Positions 24,167 to 33,069 of a stretch of 64,000 nt of DNA are shown piece by piece. Made by a program: the position numbers and the translations under genes. Each line of letters starts with the position of its first letter. The first letter of the stretch is position 1. A model generated the notes under the pieces. The model did not search any database and was not told the DNA's origin. It saw only the letters and a program-made list of their open reading frames with translations. The stretch comes from Roseomonas sp. GTDB taxonomy: Bacteria; Pseudomonadota; Alphaproteobacteria; Acetobacterales; Acetobacteraceae. The stretch is taken from positions 70,477-134,476 of the forward strand of contig JAPSLO010000011.1 in NCBI GenBank assembly GCA_031180725.1. Direction: 5' to 3'.

Positions 24167-25567
24167 TCAGCGCCCCGTCAGGATCCGCTCTACCAGCTGC
24201 TTCACGGTCGGGATGAACCCGTTCGAGTAGAAGGGGTCGTCCCCGAAGCGATAGGCGTTGTGGCCGGCGAACATCAGGTTATGTTCCAGCGCGCCGTCAT
24301 GGGCGATGTCCTGCAGCGTCTTCTGGATGCAGAAACTGCGCGGATCGGCCTTCTTGCCGGTGCTGTAGTCCGGCTCGTGCTGCGACCAGTTGCTGAAGCG
24401 GCAGGTCGAAAGGCAGCCCATGCAGTCGATCTGGTCTTTCACGATCTCCCGACTCTTCTCCGGGGTCACAAAGATCAGCGTGTTGTCGGGGGTGCGCATG
24501 GCCTCGACATAGCCTTCCGCCTCCCACTGGTTCACCCGCGCCAGATCATGCGGCGTCAAGTACACGGTGCGCTTGCGCGGGCCCACGCCATATTCGGCGA
24601 TGTGGTCGCCAACGGGCTCCACCGTGTAGGCGACTTGGCGCTCGTTGCGGTCTTCCAGCTCGCGCAGGAACTCGTTGCGCACGGCGCTGCTGTAGAAGCC
24701 GGTGGGGGAGAAGGGCTGCAACAGCACATCGCCCTTCTTCAGCGTCAGCAGGCGCTGCTTCCAGGCATCACTGATCGGGCTTTCCTGCGTCAGCAGCGGC
24801 CGCGTGCCGAACTGGAAGGCCATGGGGCCGAGATCGGGATTGTCGATCCAGTCCTCCCACTCCTCCAGCCACCAGACGCCGCCGGCCATGATGATGGGCA
24901 CCTCGCCCAAGCCGAATTCGCGCATCTGCTGACGCAGCTTGAGCACGCGGGGAAAGGGGTCTTCCGGCTTGCGCGGATCCTCGCTGTTCGAAAGGCCGTT
25001 ATGGCCGCCGGCCAGCCAGGGATCCTCATACACCACGCCGCCCAGCCATTCGCGCGTCTTGTGATAGGCGCGCTTCCACAGCGCATTGAAGGCGCGGGCG
25101 GAGGAGACGATGGGATAGTAGTGGACACCGAAGTCGCGGGCGATATCGGCCAGCTTATAGGGCATACCGGCGCCGCAGGTAATGCCGTGGATCAGGCCCT
25201 TGGCGCCTTCCAGCACGCCGCGCGCCACGCGCTCGGCGCCGCCCATCTCCCACAGGATGTTCATGTGGATGCGGCCTTTTCCGCCCGCACGCTCATGCGC
25301 TTCCTGCGCCTGTGCGATGCCGCCGGCGATGCCGTAGGCCACCAGTTCTTCATGCCGCTCGCGCCGCGTGCGGCCGTGATAGACCTGCCGGATGACGGTG
25401 CCGTCCGGGGCGTAGCTGTCGGCATTGACGGCGGAGAAGGTTCCCACACCGCCGCCGGTCGCCCAGCCACCACAGGTTGCGCCGTTGGATACGGCGACGC
25501 CCTTGCCGCCCTCGACCAGGGGCAGCACCTCGACGCCGCCCATGCGGATCGGGTTGATCGCCTTCAA
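24167..25567 (-). CDS. Nitronate monooxygenase-like flavoprotein with cysteine cluster
   Basis: A 466-residue FMN-type TIM-barrel protein of the nitropropane dioxygenase/YrpB group. It has LVEGGKGVAVSNGATCGGWA, GLIHGITCGAGMP, VPIIMAGGVWW with its glycine loop, and GPMAFQFGTRPLLT. The region after about residue 375 is extra to classical nitronate monooxygenases. It carries Cys382, Cys385, Cys389 and Cys413 (DCMGCLSTC...SFC), which could bind zinc or an Fe-S cluster. The start is probably TTG 25567, just before the conserved KAINPIRMGG; ATG 25543 is an alternative. The substrate is unknown and nitronate oxidation is not assured. Confidence 0.8.
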   Translation of the reverse strand: MKAINPIRMGGVEVLPLVEGGKGVAVSNGATCGGWATGGGVGTFSAVNADSYAPDGTVIRQVYHGRTRRERHEELVAYGIAGGIAQAQEAHERAGGKGRIHMNILWEMGGAERVARGVLEGAKGLIHGITCGAGMPYKLADIARDFGVHYYPIVSSARAFNALWKRAYHKTREWLGGVVYEDPWLAGGHNGLSNSEDPRKPEDPFPRVLKLRQQMREFGLGEVPIIMAGGVWWLEEWEDWIDNPDLGPMAFQFGTRPLLTQESPISDAWKQRLLTLKKGDVLLQPFSPTGFYSSAVRNEFLRELEDRNERQVAYTVEPVGDHIAEYGVGPRKRTVYLTPHDLARVNQWEAEGYVEAMRTPDNTLIFVTPEKSREIVKDQIDCMGCLSTCRFSNWSQHEPDYSTGKKADPRSFCIQKTLQDIAHDGALEHNLMFAGHNAYRFGDDPFYSNGFIPTVKQLVERILTGR

Positions 25568-25715
25568 GGACTTTCGTGCTCCGGTGACGTCAGCGTGTTC
25601 GTGGTCTGGGTCTGGTTCCGCAGACGATGTAACAAATCTCTCGCCTGCGTGACAGCTATATGGCAATGCCGGCCCCCTGTTGGAGAGGGCCGACGCGCAT
25701 TTGAGCGGTCGCGGA

Positions 25716-27953
25716 TTACTCCGCGGCGGGCTCGCGCTCCTGGTTGCCTTCGCGGTCGCGGCGGGGGCGCCGGTCGCGGCGGTCGTCACGGCGGTCATGG
25801 CGCTCGCCACTCTCGCCTTCCGGCCGGGGGCGGCGGGCGCCCACCTGCTCGGTGATATCGGCGCCGGTCTGCTGGTCCACCACGCGCATGGACAGCTTCA
25901 CCTTGCCGCGGTCGTCGAAGCCGATGACCTTGACCTTCACCGCATCGCCTTCCTTGACGACGTCGGTGGTCTTGTTCACCCGGTCATTCGCCAGTTCGGA
26001 GATGTGGACCAGGCCGTCCTTGGCGCCGAGGAAGTTCACGAAGGCGCCGAACTCGGCGGTCTTCACGACCTTGCCATTGTAGATCTTGCCGACCTCGGGC
26101 TCGGCCACGATGCCCTGGATCCAGTCGATCGCCTTCTGGGCAGCCTCGCTGCTGGTGGCGGCGACCTTGATGGTGCCGTCGTCCTCGATGTCGATCTTGG
26201 TGCCAGTCGACTCGGTAATCTCGCGGATCACCTTGCCGCCGGAACCGATGACGTCGCGGATCTTGTCCTTGTTGATGTTAATGACGGTGATGCGCGGCGC
26301 GGTCGCCGCCACATCGCCGCGGGCGCCGCTGATGCCTTTCGCCATCTCGCCCAGGATGTGCAGGCGCCCTTCCCTGGCCTGCTCCAGGGCAATCTTCATG
26401 ATCTCGAAGGTGATGGACGTGATCTTGATGTCCATCTGCAGGCTGGTCACGCCCTGCTCGGTGCCGGCCACCTTGAAGTCCATGTCGCCCAGGTGATCCT
26501 CGTCACCCAGGATGTCGGACAGCACGGCGAAGCCCCGGTCCTCCTTGATGAGGCCCATGGCGATGCCGGCGCAGGGGCGCTTCAGCGGCACGCCCGCATC
26601 CATCAGCGCCAGGCTGGTGCCGCAGACGGTGGCCATGGAGGAGCTGCCGTTGCTCTCGGTGATCTCCGAGACGACCCGCAGCGTGTAGGGGAACTTCTCT
26701 TTCTCCGGCAGCAGCGGGTGGATGGCGCGCCAGGCCAGCTTGCCATGGCCGATCTCGCGCCGGCCGGGGCTGCCCATGCGGCCCGCCTCGTTCACGCTAT
26801 AGGGCGGGAAGTTGTAGTGCAGCATGAAGTTCTCACGGTATTCGCCCGTGAGTGCATCGATGATCTGCTCATCCTGCCCGGTGCCCAGCGTTGCCACGCA
26901 GAAGGCCTGCGTCTCGCCACGGGTGAACAGCGCGGAACCATGCGCGCGGGGCAGCACGCCGACCTCGGCCGTGATGGGGCGCACGGTGCGGGTGTCGCGG
27001 CCGTCAATGCGTAAGCCGGTGTCGAGGATCGCGTTGCGGACGACGTCCGCTTCCAGCTCCTTCAGCAGGCCCTTGGCGGCGTTGAGGTCCAGGCCCTCGG
27101 CCTCGAGCTGCGCGAGCACGGCCTTCTTCGCCGCATTCACCTTCTCATGGCGGAGAAGCTTCTGCGTTTCCTTGTAGGCCTCGGCCATCTGCGCGCGGCC
27201 AAGCTCGGTGATGCGGGCCTTCAGCGCCTTCTCCGCCTCGCTCGGCTCCGGCAGCGGCCAGGGGTCCTTGGCGGCGACCTCGGCCAGTTCGATGATGCCC
27301 TGGATCACCGACTGGAACGCCCTGTGGCCGAATTCCACGGCGCCGAGCATCACGTCCTCGGGCAGCTCCTGCGCCTCGGACTCCACCATCAGCACGCCTT
27401 CGGAGGTGCCGGCCACCACCAGGTCAAGCTGGCTCTGCTGCCGCTGCGCCAGGGTGGGGTTCAGCACGTAGTTGCCGTCCACATAGCCGACGCGGGCGGC
27501 GCCGACTGGGCCGAAGAAGGGAATGCCGGACAGCGTCAGGGCGGCGGAGCAGCCGACCATGGCGACGATGTCGGGGTCGTTCTCCATGTCATGCGACAGG
27601 ACCGTCGCGACGACCTGGACCTCGTTGCGGAAGCCTTCGGGGAAGAGCGGGCGGATCGGGCGGTCGATCAGACGGGAGACCAGCGTTTCCGATTCCGAGG
27701 GCCGGCCCTCGCGCTTGAAGAAGCCGCCGGGTATCTTGCCCGCGGCGAAGGCCTTCTCCTGGTAGTTCACGGTCAGCGGGAAGAAGTCCTGGCCAGGCTT
27801 CACGCTGCGGCTGCCGACCGCGGTGCAGAGCACGATGGTGTCACCCAGGCGGGCCATCACCGCGCCATCCGCCTGGCGCGCGATCTTGCCGGTTTCCAGG
27901 GTGAGGAGCTGGCCGCCCCAGGCGATTTCCTTGCGGAAATACTTGTCGAACAT
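25716..27953 (-). CDS. pnp: Polyribonucleotide nucleotidyltransferase (PNPase)
   Basis: PNPase degrades RNA 3' to 5' by phosphorolysis and is part of degradosome-like complexes. The 745-residue protein has two RNase PH domains, beginning [22 protein letters not shown] and including [14 protein letters not shown] and [13 protein letters not shown]. An alpha-helical linker separates the two. A KH domain ([20 protein letters not shown]) and an S1 domain ([20 protein letters not shown]) follow. The last 45 residues are an Arg/Asp/Glu-rich tail typical of alphaproteobacteria. ATG 27953 has AAGGA 7 nt upstream. The usual upstream rpsO is absent. Confidence 0.97.
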   Translation of the reverse strand: MFDKYFRKEIAWGGQLLTLETGKIARQADGAVMARLGDTIVLCTAVGSRSVKPGQDFFPLTVNYQEKAFAAGKIPGGFFKREGRPSESETLVSRLIDRPIRPLFPEGFRNEVQVVATVLSHDMENDPDIVAMVGCSAALTLSGIPFFGPVGAARVGYVDGNYVLNPTLAQRQQSQLDLVVAGTSEGVLMVESEAQELPEDVMLGAVEFGHRAFQSVIQGIIELAEVAAKDPWPLPEPSEAEKALKARITELGRAQMAEAYKETQKLLRHEKVNAAKKAVLAQLEAEGLDLNAAKGLLKELEADVVRNAILDTGLRIDGRDTRTVRPITAEVGVLPRAHGSALFTRGETQAFCVATLGTGQDEQIIDALTGEYRENFMLHYNFPPYSVNEAGRMGSPGRREIGHGKLAWRAIHPLLPEKEKFPYTLRVVSEITESNGSSSMATVCGTSLALMDAGVPLKRPCAGIAMGLIKEDRGFAVLSDILGDEDHLGDMDFKVAGTEQGVTSLQMDIKITSITFEIMKIALEQAREGRLHILGEMAKGISGARGDVAATAPRITVININKDKIRDVIGSGGKVIREITESTGTKIDIEDDGTIKVAATSSEAAQKAIDWIQGIVAEPEVGKIYNGKVVKTAEFGAFVNFLGAKDGLVHISELANDRVNKTTDVVKEGDAVKVKVIGFDDRGKVKLSMRVVDQQTGADITEQVGARRPRPEGESGERHDRRDDRRDRRPRRDREGNQEREPAAE

Positions 27954-28343
27954 GCGTCGTCCTTCTGGGCCGCGCGAACCGCGCGCGACCATGGCATGAT
28001 GCCGCCCGGCGGGACCCCGCGCGGGCGGCAAGACGGGCGACGGCTTTGGGATAGCGAGAACCCGCCGATCCGCCCCCGGTTGGGGGATGCTCGGCGTCTC
28101 GGGCGGCATGGGCAGGCGACGCCCGAGAATCGGGAACGCGCCCCATGTGGCCGGAAACGCCGCCATCGTCCCAGTCGGACACGGCCGGTCGCCCAACACC
28201 CCGCTGCCATCGCAGCGACGGCCGGCCCCTTGGGCCGACCTTGGAGGCGCCTTCTACGCGGCCTGGCCGCGGAAGGCCAGCAGAACTTGCGGGACCCCGC
28301 TTGGGGGGCGCAGGGGCGACGCCCCCGCGCCCCGCGCAGACCT
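27954..28343 (-). promoter_or_regulatory. pnp leader and doxX 3' region (no gene)
   Basis: About 390 nt without a supportable gene. The part near 27960-28150 should hold the pnp promoter and leader. The part near 28300 contains the hairpin listed separately. In enterobacteria the pnp leader has an RNase III-cleaved stem used for autoregulation; I could not identify an equivalent by eye. Confidence 0.4.
28305..28333 (-). terminator. Strong GC hairpin after doxX
   Basis: GGGGCGC-A-GGGGCG pairs with CGCCCC-C-GCGCCCC: 13 base pairs with a single internal A/C mismatch and a one-base loop. It begins 11 nt past the doxX stop (minus strand). Terminator-like or part of a repeat; no T-run. Confidence 0.6.
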
Positions 28344-28778
28344 TCAGGCGTTCACCGGCTTCCCAGCCGGCAGCCTTGCCGAGTCCAGCGCATAAGCGCC
28401 CGCACCCAGGCCCGCCTGCACCAGCATCAGGGCGATCCACATCACCGGAAATTCCCAGCCCCCGCCCTGGTTGCTGAACACCCAACCATTCGGCAGGTGC
28501 ATCAGTGCCGCACCGATCAGGATCGGCAGGGTCAGCAGGCTGACCAGCCGCACCCAGAGACCCGCGATCAGCGCCAGGCCCGCCGCCGTTTCCGCGAGGG
28601 CGACGATCGCGCCGAAGACCGGCGGATAGCCAAGCGAGCCGAAGAAGCCCATCGTGCCGGCGAGGCCGAAGGTCATGATCTTCATCAAGAAGCCATGTGC
28701 CAGGAAGGCCAGGCCGAGGGACACCCGCAGCAGCAACGCGGCATAGGGTGTGGTGATCCTGGTATCGAACGCATTCAT
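28344..28778 (-). CDS. DoxX family membrane protein
   Basis: A 144-residue inner-membrane protein with four hydrophobic helices (residues about 15-33, 50-75, 78-95 and 110-130). It has the DoxX-family features LLLRVSLGLAFLAHGFLM and ALAETAAGLALIAGLWVRL. DoxX/YqjF-type proteins are loosely linked to thiol or oxidative stress and quinone chemistry; the exact role is unknown. It is divergently oriented from a LysR-type regulator across 156 nt that holds two direct repeats, so regulation by that LysR protein is likely. Confidence 0.9.
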   Translation of the reverse strand: MNAFDTRITTPYAALLLRVSLGLAFLAHGFLMKIMTFGLAGTMGFFGSLGYPPVFGAIVALAETAAGLALIAGLWVRLVSLLTLPILIGAALMHLPNGWVFSNQGGGWEFPVMWIALMLVQAGLGAGAYALDSARLPAGKPVNA

Positions 28779-28798
28779 TGCCGTATCTCCTGTTCTCT

Positions 28799-28848
28799 GG
28801 CGCCGGAAGGCGCCGCTTCGTCCCAGGGCGCTGGAAGGCGCCGCTTCG
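28799..28848. repeat. Two 22-bp direct repeats in the doxX/lysR gap
   Basis: Copies at 28799-28820 and 28827-28848 differ at one base (GGCGCCGGAAGGCGCCGCTT versus GGCGCTGGAAGG...), 28 bp apart. Each contains GGCGCC-type inverted arms. They lie in the divergent promoter region and could be regulator-binding sites or a small duplication. Confidence 0.7.
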
Positions 28849-28934
28849 CCCGCCATATCGCTTGCGCACGGTCCGTCCTTCCAACGCATGGCGGGAACGG
28901 CCATCATCACTGGCATCAATGACAGGAGCCCAGC

Positions 28935-29864
28935 TTGGCTGACCTGCAGCATCTCGATCTCAACCTGCTGCGCGTCTTCGACGCGGTAGCGCGGGAGCGC
29001 CACGTGACGCGGGCAGCGGAAAAGCTGAACCTCTCCCAGCCCGCCGTCTCCAATGCCCTGTCCCGCCTGCGCCAGGCGCTGAATGACGAGCTGTTCCTCC
29101 GCCGTCCCGGCGGCGTGGAGCCGACAGCACTTGCGCTTTCGCTCGCCGGGCCGGTAGCCGAGGTGCTGGACCGGCTGCGCCAAACGCTCGCCGTCCACCA
29201 GCCCTTCGATCCCGCGACGACGGACCGCGTCTTCAGCGTTGCCTTCAGCGAATACGCCGAAGTCGTGCTGGCCCCACCGCTGCTGGGGGTGGTGGGGAAG
29301 GAAGCGCCGAACGCGCTGCTGGCGATCAGCCATGCCGATCGCACCAATGCGCTGGAACTGCTGGAAGCCGGAGAGGCGGAACTGGCCGTCGCCGTGTTGC
29401 CGGAGCCGCCGGCCCTCTACACCCGTGTGCGGCTGCTGCCGGAAGTCTTCATGACGCTGATGCGCCCGGGCCATCCGCTGGCCGAGGGCGAACTGACACT
29501 GGAACGCTTCACCGCCTTTCCGCATCTGCTGCATTCGGCCAATGGCTCGCGCGACGGCGCGCTGGATGGGCCGTTGCAGGAAGCCGGCTTCCCACGGCGG
29601 CTGGGCGCCGTGGTCGCGCATCTCGGCGCGGTGCCGGAGATCCTGGCACGCACCGACATGATCATGACGATTTCCTCTCGCTTGGCGATGCGGGCGGCGG
29701 AGACCTATGGGCTGGTGGTGCGGCCCTGCCCGGTGGAGATCAAGCACACGCGCCTCAGCCTGGTCTTCCATCGCCGCTTCGAGGCGGATGCCGGCCATGC
29801 CTGGCTGCGGCGCACCCTGCTGGCGGTGGCGCGGGAAGTGGCGCCCGTGCCGGCGGTGGCGTGA
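28935..29864 (+). CDS. LysR family transcriptional regulator
   Basis: A 309-residue LysR-type regulator. The N-terminal helix-turn-helix has LNLLRVFDAVARERHVTRAAEKLN and LSQPAVSNALSRLRQ (residues about 8-48). A linker helix and a periplasmic-binding-like effector domain (about 95-300) follow. The start is TTG 28935 with AGGAG 6 nt upstream. It is divergent from doxX, its likely target. The overall sequence resembles the NodD/PcpR-like subgroup with LNLL at the start, but the effector is unknown. A decayed oxidoreductase gene follows directly, and may once have been part of its regulon. Confidence 0.93.
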   Translation: MADLQHLDLNLLRVFDAVARERHVTRAAEKLNLSQPAVSNALSRLRQALNDELFLRRPGGVEPTALALSLAGPVAEVLDRLRQTLAVHQPFDPATTDRVFSVAFSEYAEVVLAPPLLGVVGKEAPNALLAISHADRTNALELLEAGEAELAVAVLPEPPALYTRVRLLPEVFMTLMRPGHPLAEGELTLERFTAFPHLLHSANGSRDGALDGPLQEAGFPRRLGAVVAHLGAVPEILARTDMIMTISSRLAMRAAETYGLVVRPCPVEIKHTRLSLVFHRRFEADAGHAWLRRTLLAVAREVAPVPAVA

Positions 29865-29871
29865 ACCGGTG

Positions 29872-30274
29872 GTGCTGAACTTCGGCGATGTCATCGTCGG
29901 CGCCGGCAGCGCGGGCTGTCTGCTGTCCCATGCGCTCTTCGCCCGCGGCGCCAGTCGTAGCTGCGCGAAGGCGCGGCCGCGATCGCCTTGCCGGCGCTCT
30001 ACCACATGAATGGCCCGGCGCGCGAAGACTTCTCCACCTTCCAGCAGACACTGCGTCGCGCGGGGCTCGCGCAAAAGCGCGGTGTGGCGCTGTTCGACGG
30101 CGCCTTCGCGTTGTGCGCAACGTGAGGCCATCCTCAGCGATGGGGCCACCGGCTCGCCGCAGCGACTGATGCTGTCGGGGCTTGGCCCACCTGCAGGACC
30201 ATGACGTCGCGCGGCGCAGCTGGCGCTTCATCTCGCATGCCTGGTCGGTGAACCGGCGCATCGCCTGGCTCTAG
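29872..30274 (+). pseudogene. Decayed GMC-family oxidoreductase
   Basis: Fragments of a glucose-methanol-choline oxidoreductase lie in order but in different frames. The FAD-binding N-terminus GDVIVGAGSAGC is followed by a MNGPAREDFSTF/RRAGL segment one frame off. The signature EAILSDGATGSPQRLMLSGLGP and a LQDHD segment ending in a stop lie in two further frame changes. Intact members have about 530 residues; about 400 nt remain, so large deletions are present as well. No gene is visible from here to 30534. Confidence 0.85.
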
Positions 30275-30534
30275 CTGGAAGATGCGCGTTGGCTGCGGCG
30301 CGGCAATCAGTCTGCAACATCAACGCCACCATCCCTGGCCGCGGCGCGCAAGGCCGCAGGAGTGACCGCCGCGCCGATGGCATCAGGGTGACACTTGGCG
30401 ACGGAATCGCCTCGGGATGGCTGCCGGCGATACAGCCGAGGCCGCGGCTGGTCTAGGCTGCCCATTCACAAGACCGCGCGGCCGACGCCGAGCCTCGGTA
30501 GCCGGCTCGCGGTCTTTCCAACCCAGGCTTTCTT

Positions 30535-32391
30535 GTGCCCCGCGTCACCGCCGCCCGCACAACCCGCACCGCCCGCGCCCCGCGCGCCGCCCGGCAGGTC
30601 CGCCCGGTCCCGCCGCCGGCGCGGCCGGCGCGCTCGCCCTGGCGCTGGTTGCGCTGGATGGTGCTGCTGACCGTCTGGGGCGGCGTGGCGCTGGCGGCGG
30701 TGGTGCTGGTGCTCACCTGGGACCTGCCTCGCACCGATATCGCCCTTTCGGCCATGCGGCGGCCGGGCGTGACGCTGGAAGCTACCGATGGGCGGATCAT
30801 CGCGACCTCGGGCGACGTGGTGGGCGACATCGTGCGGCTGCGCGACGTGCCGCCGCATCTGCCCGCGGCCGTCATCGCCATCGAGGATCGGCGTTTCCGT
30901 GACCATCTCGGTATCGACCCCATCGGCATCGCGCGCGCCGCCTGGGTGAACTGGTCCACCGGGCGCGTTGCGCAGGGCGGCTCCACCCTGACGCAGCAGT
31001 TGGCGAAGAACCTGTTCCTCACGCCCGAACGCAGCCTGCGCCGCAAGGCGCAGGAAGCGCTGCTGGCGCTGTGGCTGGAATGGAAATTCACCAAGGACGA
31101 GCTGCTGGAGATCTATCTGAACCGCGTCTATCTCGGCGGCGGCGCCTATGGCGTGGATGCCGCGTCGCGGCTGTTCTTCGGCATCCCCGCCGCGCGCCTC
31201 TCGCTCTGGCAATCGGCCGTGCTGGCCGGGCTGCCGAAGGCACCGTCGCGGCTCAATCCCCGCTCGGCCCCCGACGCCGCCGCCGGCCGCGCGGTGGAGG
31301 TGCTGGAAGCCATGGCCGAGACCGGCATCATCACCCGCGCCCAGGCCGCGCTGGCCATGGAACAGATCAACATTCCGATCCGGCCGACCCGCGACTCCGG
31401 TTGGTTCGCCGACTGGGTCATGGACGACCTGGCCGAGCGCTTCCCCGGCAATGCCGACCTGACGCTGCGCACCACGCTTGATCTGCGGGCACAGCAGGTG
31501 GTGGAACAGCGGCTGGAGGCCCTGCTCTCCGGCCCTGGCCATCGCGCAAGGGTAGGGCAGGGAGCGGTGATCCTGATGGATGCCGCGACCGGAAACATCC
31601 GCGCCATGGCCGGCGGGCGGGACTACCGAACCAGCCAGTTCAACCGCGCCACACAGGCACGGCGGCAGCCAGGCTCGGCCTTCAAGCCCTTCGTCTTCCT
31701 TGGTGCCCTGGAACATGGCGCCACGCCGGCGGACACGGTGGCGGATGGCCCGCTGAACCTGGGCGGCTGGTCCCCCGGCAATGGCAGCTGGCGCGCGCGT
31801 GGCGAAATCACGCTGGCGGAAGCGCTGGCCCATTCGGTGAATACCGCCGCGGTGCGCGTGCTGCAGCGGGCCGGCGGCGCGCGGGAAGCCGCTGCGGTAG
31901 CCCGCCGCTTCGGCCTCGCGGGTCCCTTCCCGAATGACGCAACCATCGCGCTCGGCACCGGCGAGGTGACATTGCTGGAGATGACGGCCGCCTATGCCGC
32001 CTTCGCCAATGGCGGGCTGCTGCCGCGCCCGCGCGGCCTGGCCGCGGCCCGGGCGGATGGCCGCCCGGTGCCGCTCGCCCCGCCCTCTGCCATCCGTGTG
32101 GCCGCACCGGAACATGCCGCCGCCATCCGCCGGATGCTGGAAGCTGTGGTGGCCCGCGGCACCGGCCGCGCCGCGCAGCCCCCCGGCGGGCGGGTCGTGG
32201 CCGGCAAGACCGGCACCACCCAGGATTTCCGCGATGCCTGGTTCATGGGCTTTGCGGGAGGGCTCGTCATCGGCATCTGGCTGGGCAACGATGACGGCTC
32301 TGCGATGTTTGAAGTGCAGGGTGGTACGCTGCCGGCCCGTCTGGCCCGCGAGATCCTGGAAGGACTGGGCGCCGCTGCGCCCGGCGGCTGA
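30535..32391 (+). CDS. Class A penicillin-binding protein (PBP1A family)
   Basis: A 618-residue bifunctional peptidoglycan synthase. A basic proline-rich cytosolic tail (1-38) and one transmembrane helix (40-61) precede the glycosyltransferase domain (about 80-260), with catalytic Glu117 in IAIEDRRF and QGGSTLTQQLAKN. The transpeptidase domain (about 340-600) has Ser381-Ala-Phe-Lys384, Ser434-Val-Asn436 and Lys558-Thr-Gly-Thr-Thr. It is shorter than typical PBP1A because the extra OB-type insertion is missing. It starts at GTG 30535 without a clear ribosome site. The kinase-like gene 33 nt downstream is probably co-transcribed. Confidence 0.95.
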   Translation: MPRVTAARTTRTARAPRAARQVRPVPPPARPARSPWRWLRWMVLLTVWGGVALAAVVLVLTWDLPRTDIALSAMRRPGVTLEATDGRIIATSGDVVGDIVRLRDVPPHLPAAVIAIEDRRFRDHLGIDPIGIARAAWVNWSTGRVAQGGSTLTQQLAKNLFLTPERSLRRKAQEALLALWLEWKFTKDELLEIYLNRVYLGGGAYGVDAASRLFFGIPAARLSLWQSAVLAGLPKAPSRLNPRSAPDAAAGRAVEVLEAMAETGIITRAQAALAMEQINIPIRPTRDSGWFADWVMDDLAERFPGNADLTLRTTLDLRAQQVVEQRLEALLSGPGHRARVGQGAVILMDAATGNIRAMAGGRDYRTSQFNRATQARRQPGSAFKPFVFLGALEHGATPADTVADGPLNLGGWSPGNGSWRARGEITLAEALAHSVNTAAVRVLQRAGGAREAAAVARRFGLAGPFPNDATIALGTGEVTLLEMTAAYAAFANGGLLPRPRGLAAARADGRPVPLAPPSAIRVAAPEHAAAIRRMLEAVVARGTGRAAQPPGGRVVAGKTGTTQDFRDAWFMGFAGGLVIGIWLGNDDGSAMFEVQGGTLPARLAREILEGLGAAAPGG

Positions 32392-32424
32392 TGGCCGGGC
32401 GGCCATAGGAAGGAGCTACGAAGC

Positions 32425-33060
32425 TTGGGCACGGACCCCAATACGCCGCGTCCCCTTGCCGGAGACAGCTTGACCCTGCTGCGGCACGACCGGCTCAGGC
32501 GCACCGCGCCTGCGGTGCAGCATGAGGTGAACAACGCCCTGATGGTGCTGGCCTCCAACCTGGAGCTGCTGGGGCGGATCGCGACCGAAGGCGCGCCGCG
32601 GCGGCAACTGGACCGCGCGCTGGAAGCGGCACGGCGGCTGGACGAGACGGTGCGCGGCTATCTGGATACCGCGCGCCGGGCATCGGAGGATCAGGCTTCC
32701 GTAGTGCCCACAGCGGCGGTGAAGCAGGTGGCGCCCCTGCTGCGCGTCGCGCTGGGCGCCCGCTTCAACTTCGATCTGGATACAGGGCAGGACATCGCCC
32801 CGGCGATGCTGGACCGGGCGCGGCTGGATCTGGCGCTGCTCAGCATGGTGCGGGACGCGGCAGCCGTGATGGCGCCCGGCGCCCGCATCGTGGCGCGGGC
32901 CGAGAATCGCGGCGCCGAGGTCGCCCTGCTGTTGGACCTTCCCGAAGGCGTGGTGCCGCAGGGCGAGACCGCGCAACTGCTGCACGCCGCCGCCACCGCG
33001 ACCGGCGGGCGGCTGGAACGCGGGCCGGGGCAGGTGGTGCTGATCTGGCCGCGCGGCTGA
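32425..33060 (+). CDS. Histidine phosphotransferase-like protein with degenerate kinase domain
   Basis: A 211-residue soluble protein. The N-terminal helix pair (residues about 20-90) carries an H box, VQHEVNNALMVLASNLELL, with His33 as possible phospho-acceptor. The C-terminal half (about 100-211) follows the layout of a GHKL ATPase, but the N-box asparagine is missing (LALLSMVRDAAAVM) and there is no DxGxG motif (LDLPEGVV). This matches the architecture of dimeric phosphotransferases such as ChpT or a dead kinase. TTG 32425 has AAGGAG 9 nt upstream. It lies 33 nt after the PBP gene; no partner regulator is adjacent. Confidence 0.7.
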   Translation: MGTDPNTPRPLAGDSLTLLRHDRLRRTAPAVQHEVNNALMVLASNLELLGRIATEGAPRRQLDRALEAARRLDETVRGYLDTARRASEDQASVVPTAAVKQVAPLLRVALGARFNFDLDTGQDIAPAMLDRARLDLALLSMVRDAAAVMAPGARIVARAENRGAEVALLLDLPEGVVPQGETAQLLHAAATATGGRLERGPGQVVLIWPRG

Positions 33061-33069
33061 TCCGCGCCT

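Noticed and set aside
25680-27014. Long open frame on the plus strand opposite pnp
   Set aside because: It is a shadow of the highly biased codons of pnp; composition (His/Asp/Val/Gly-rich) has no domain, and the minus-strand PNPase is unambiguous.
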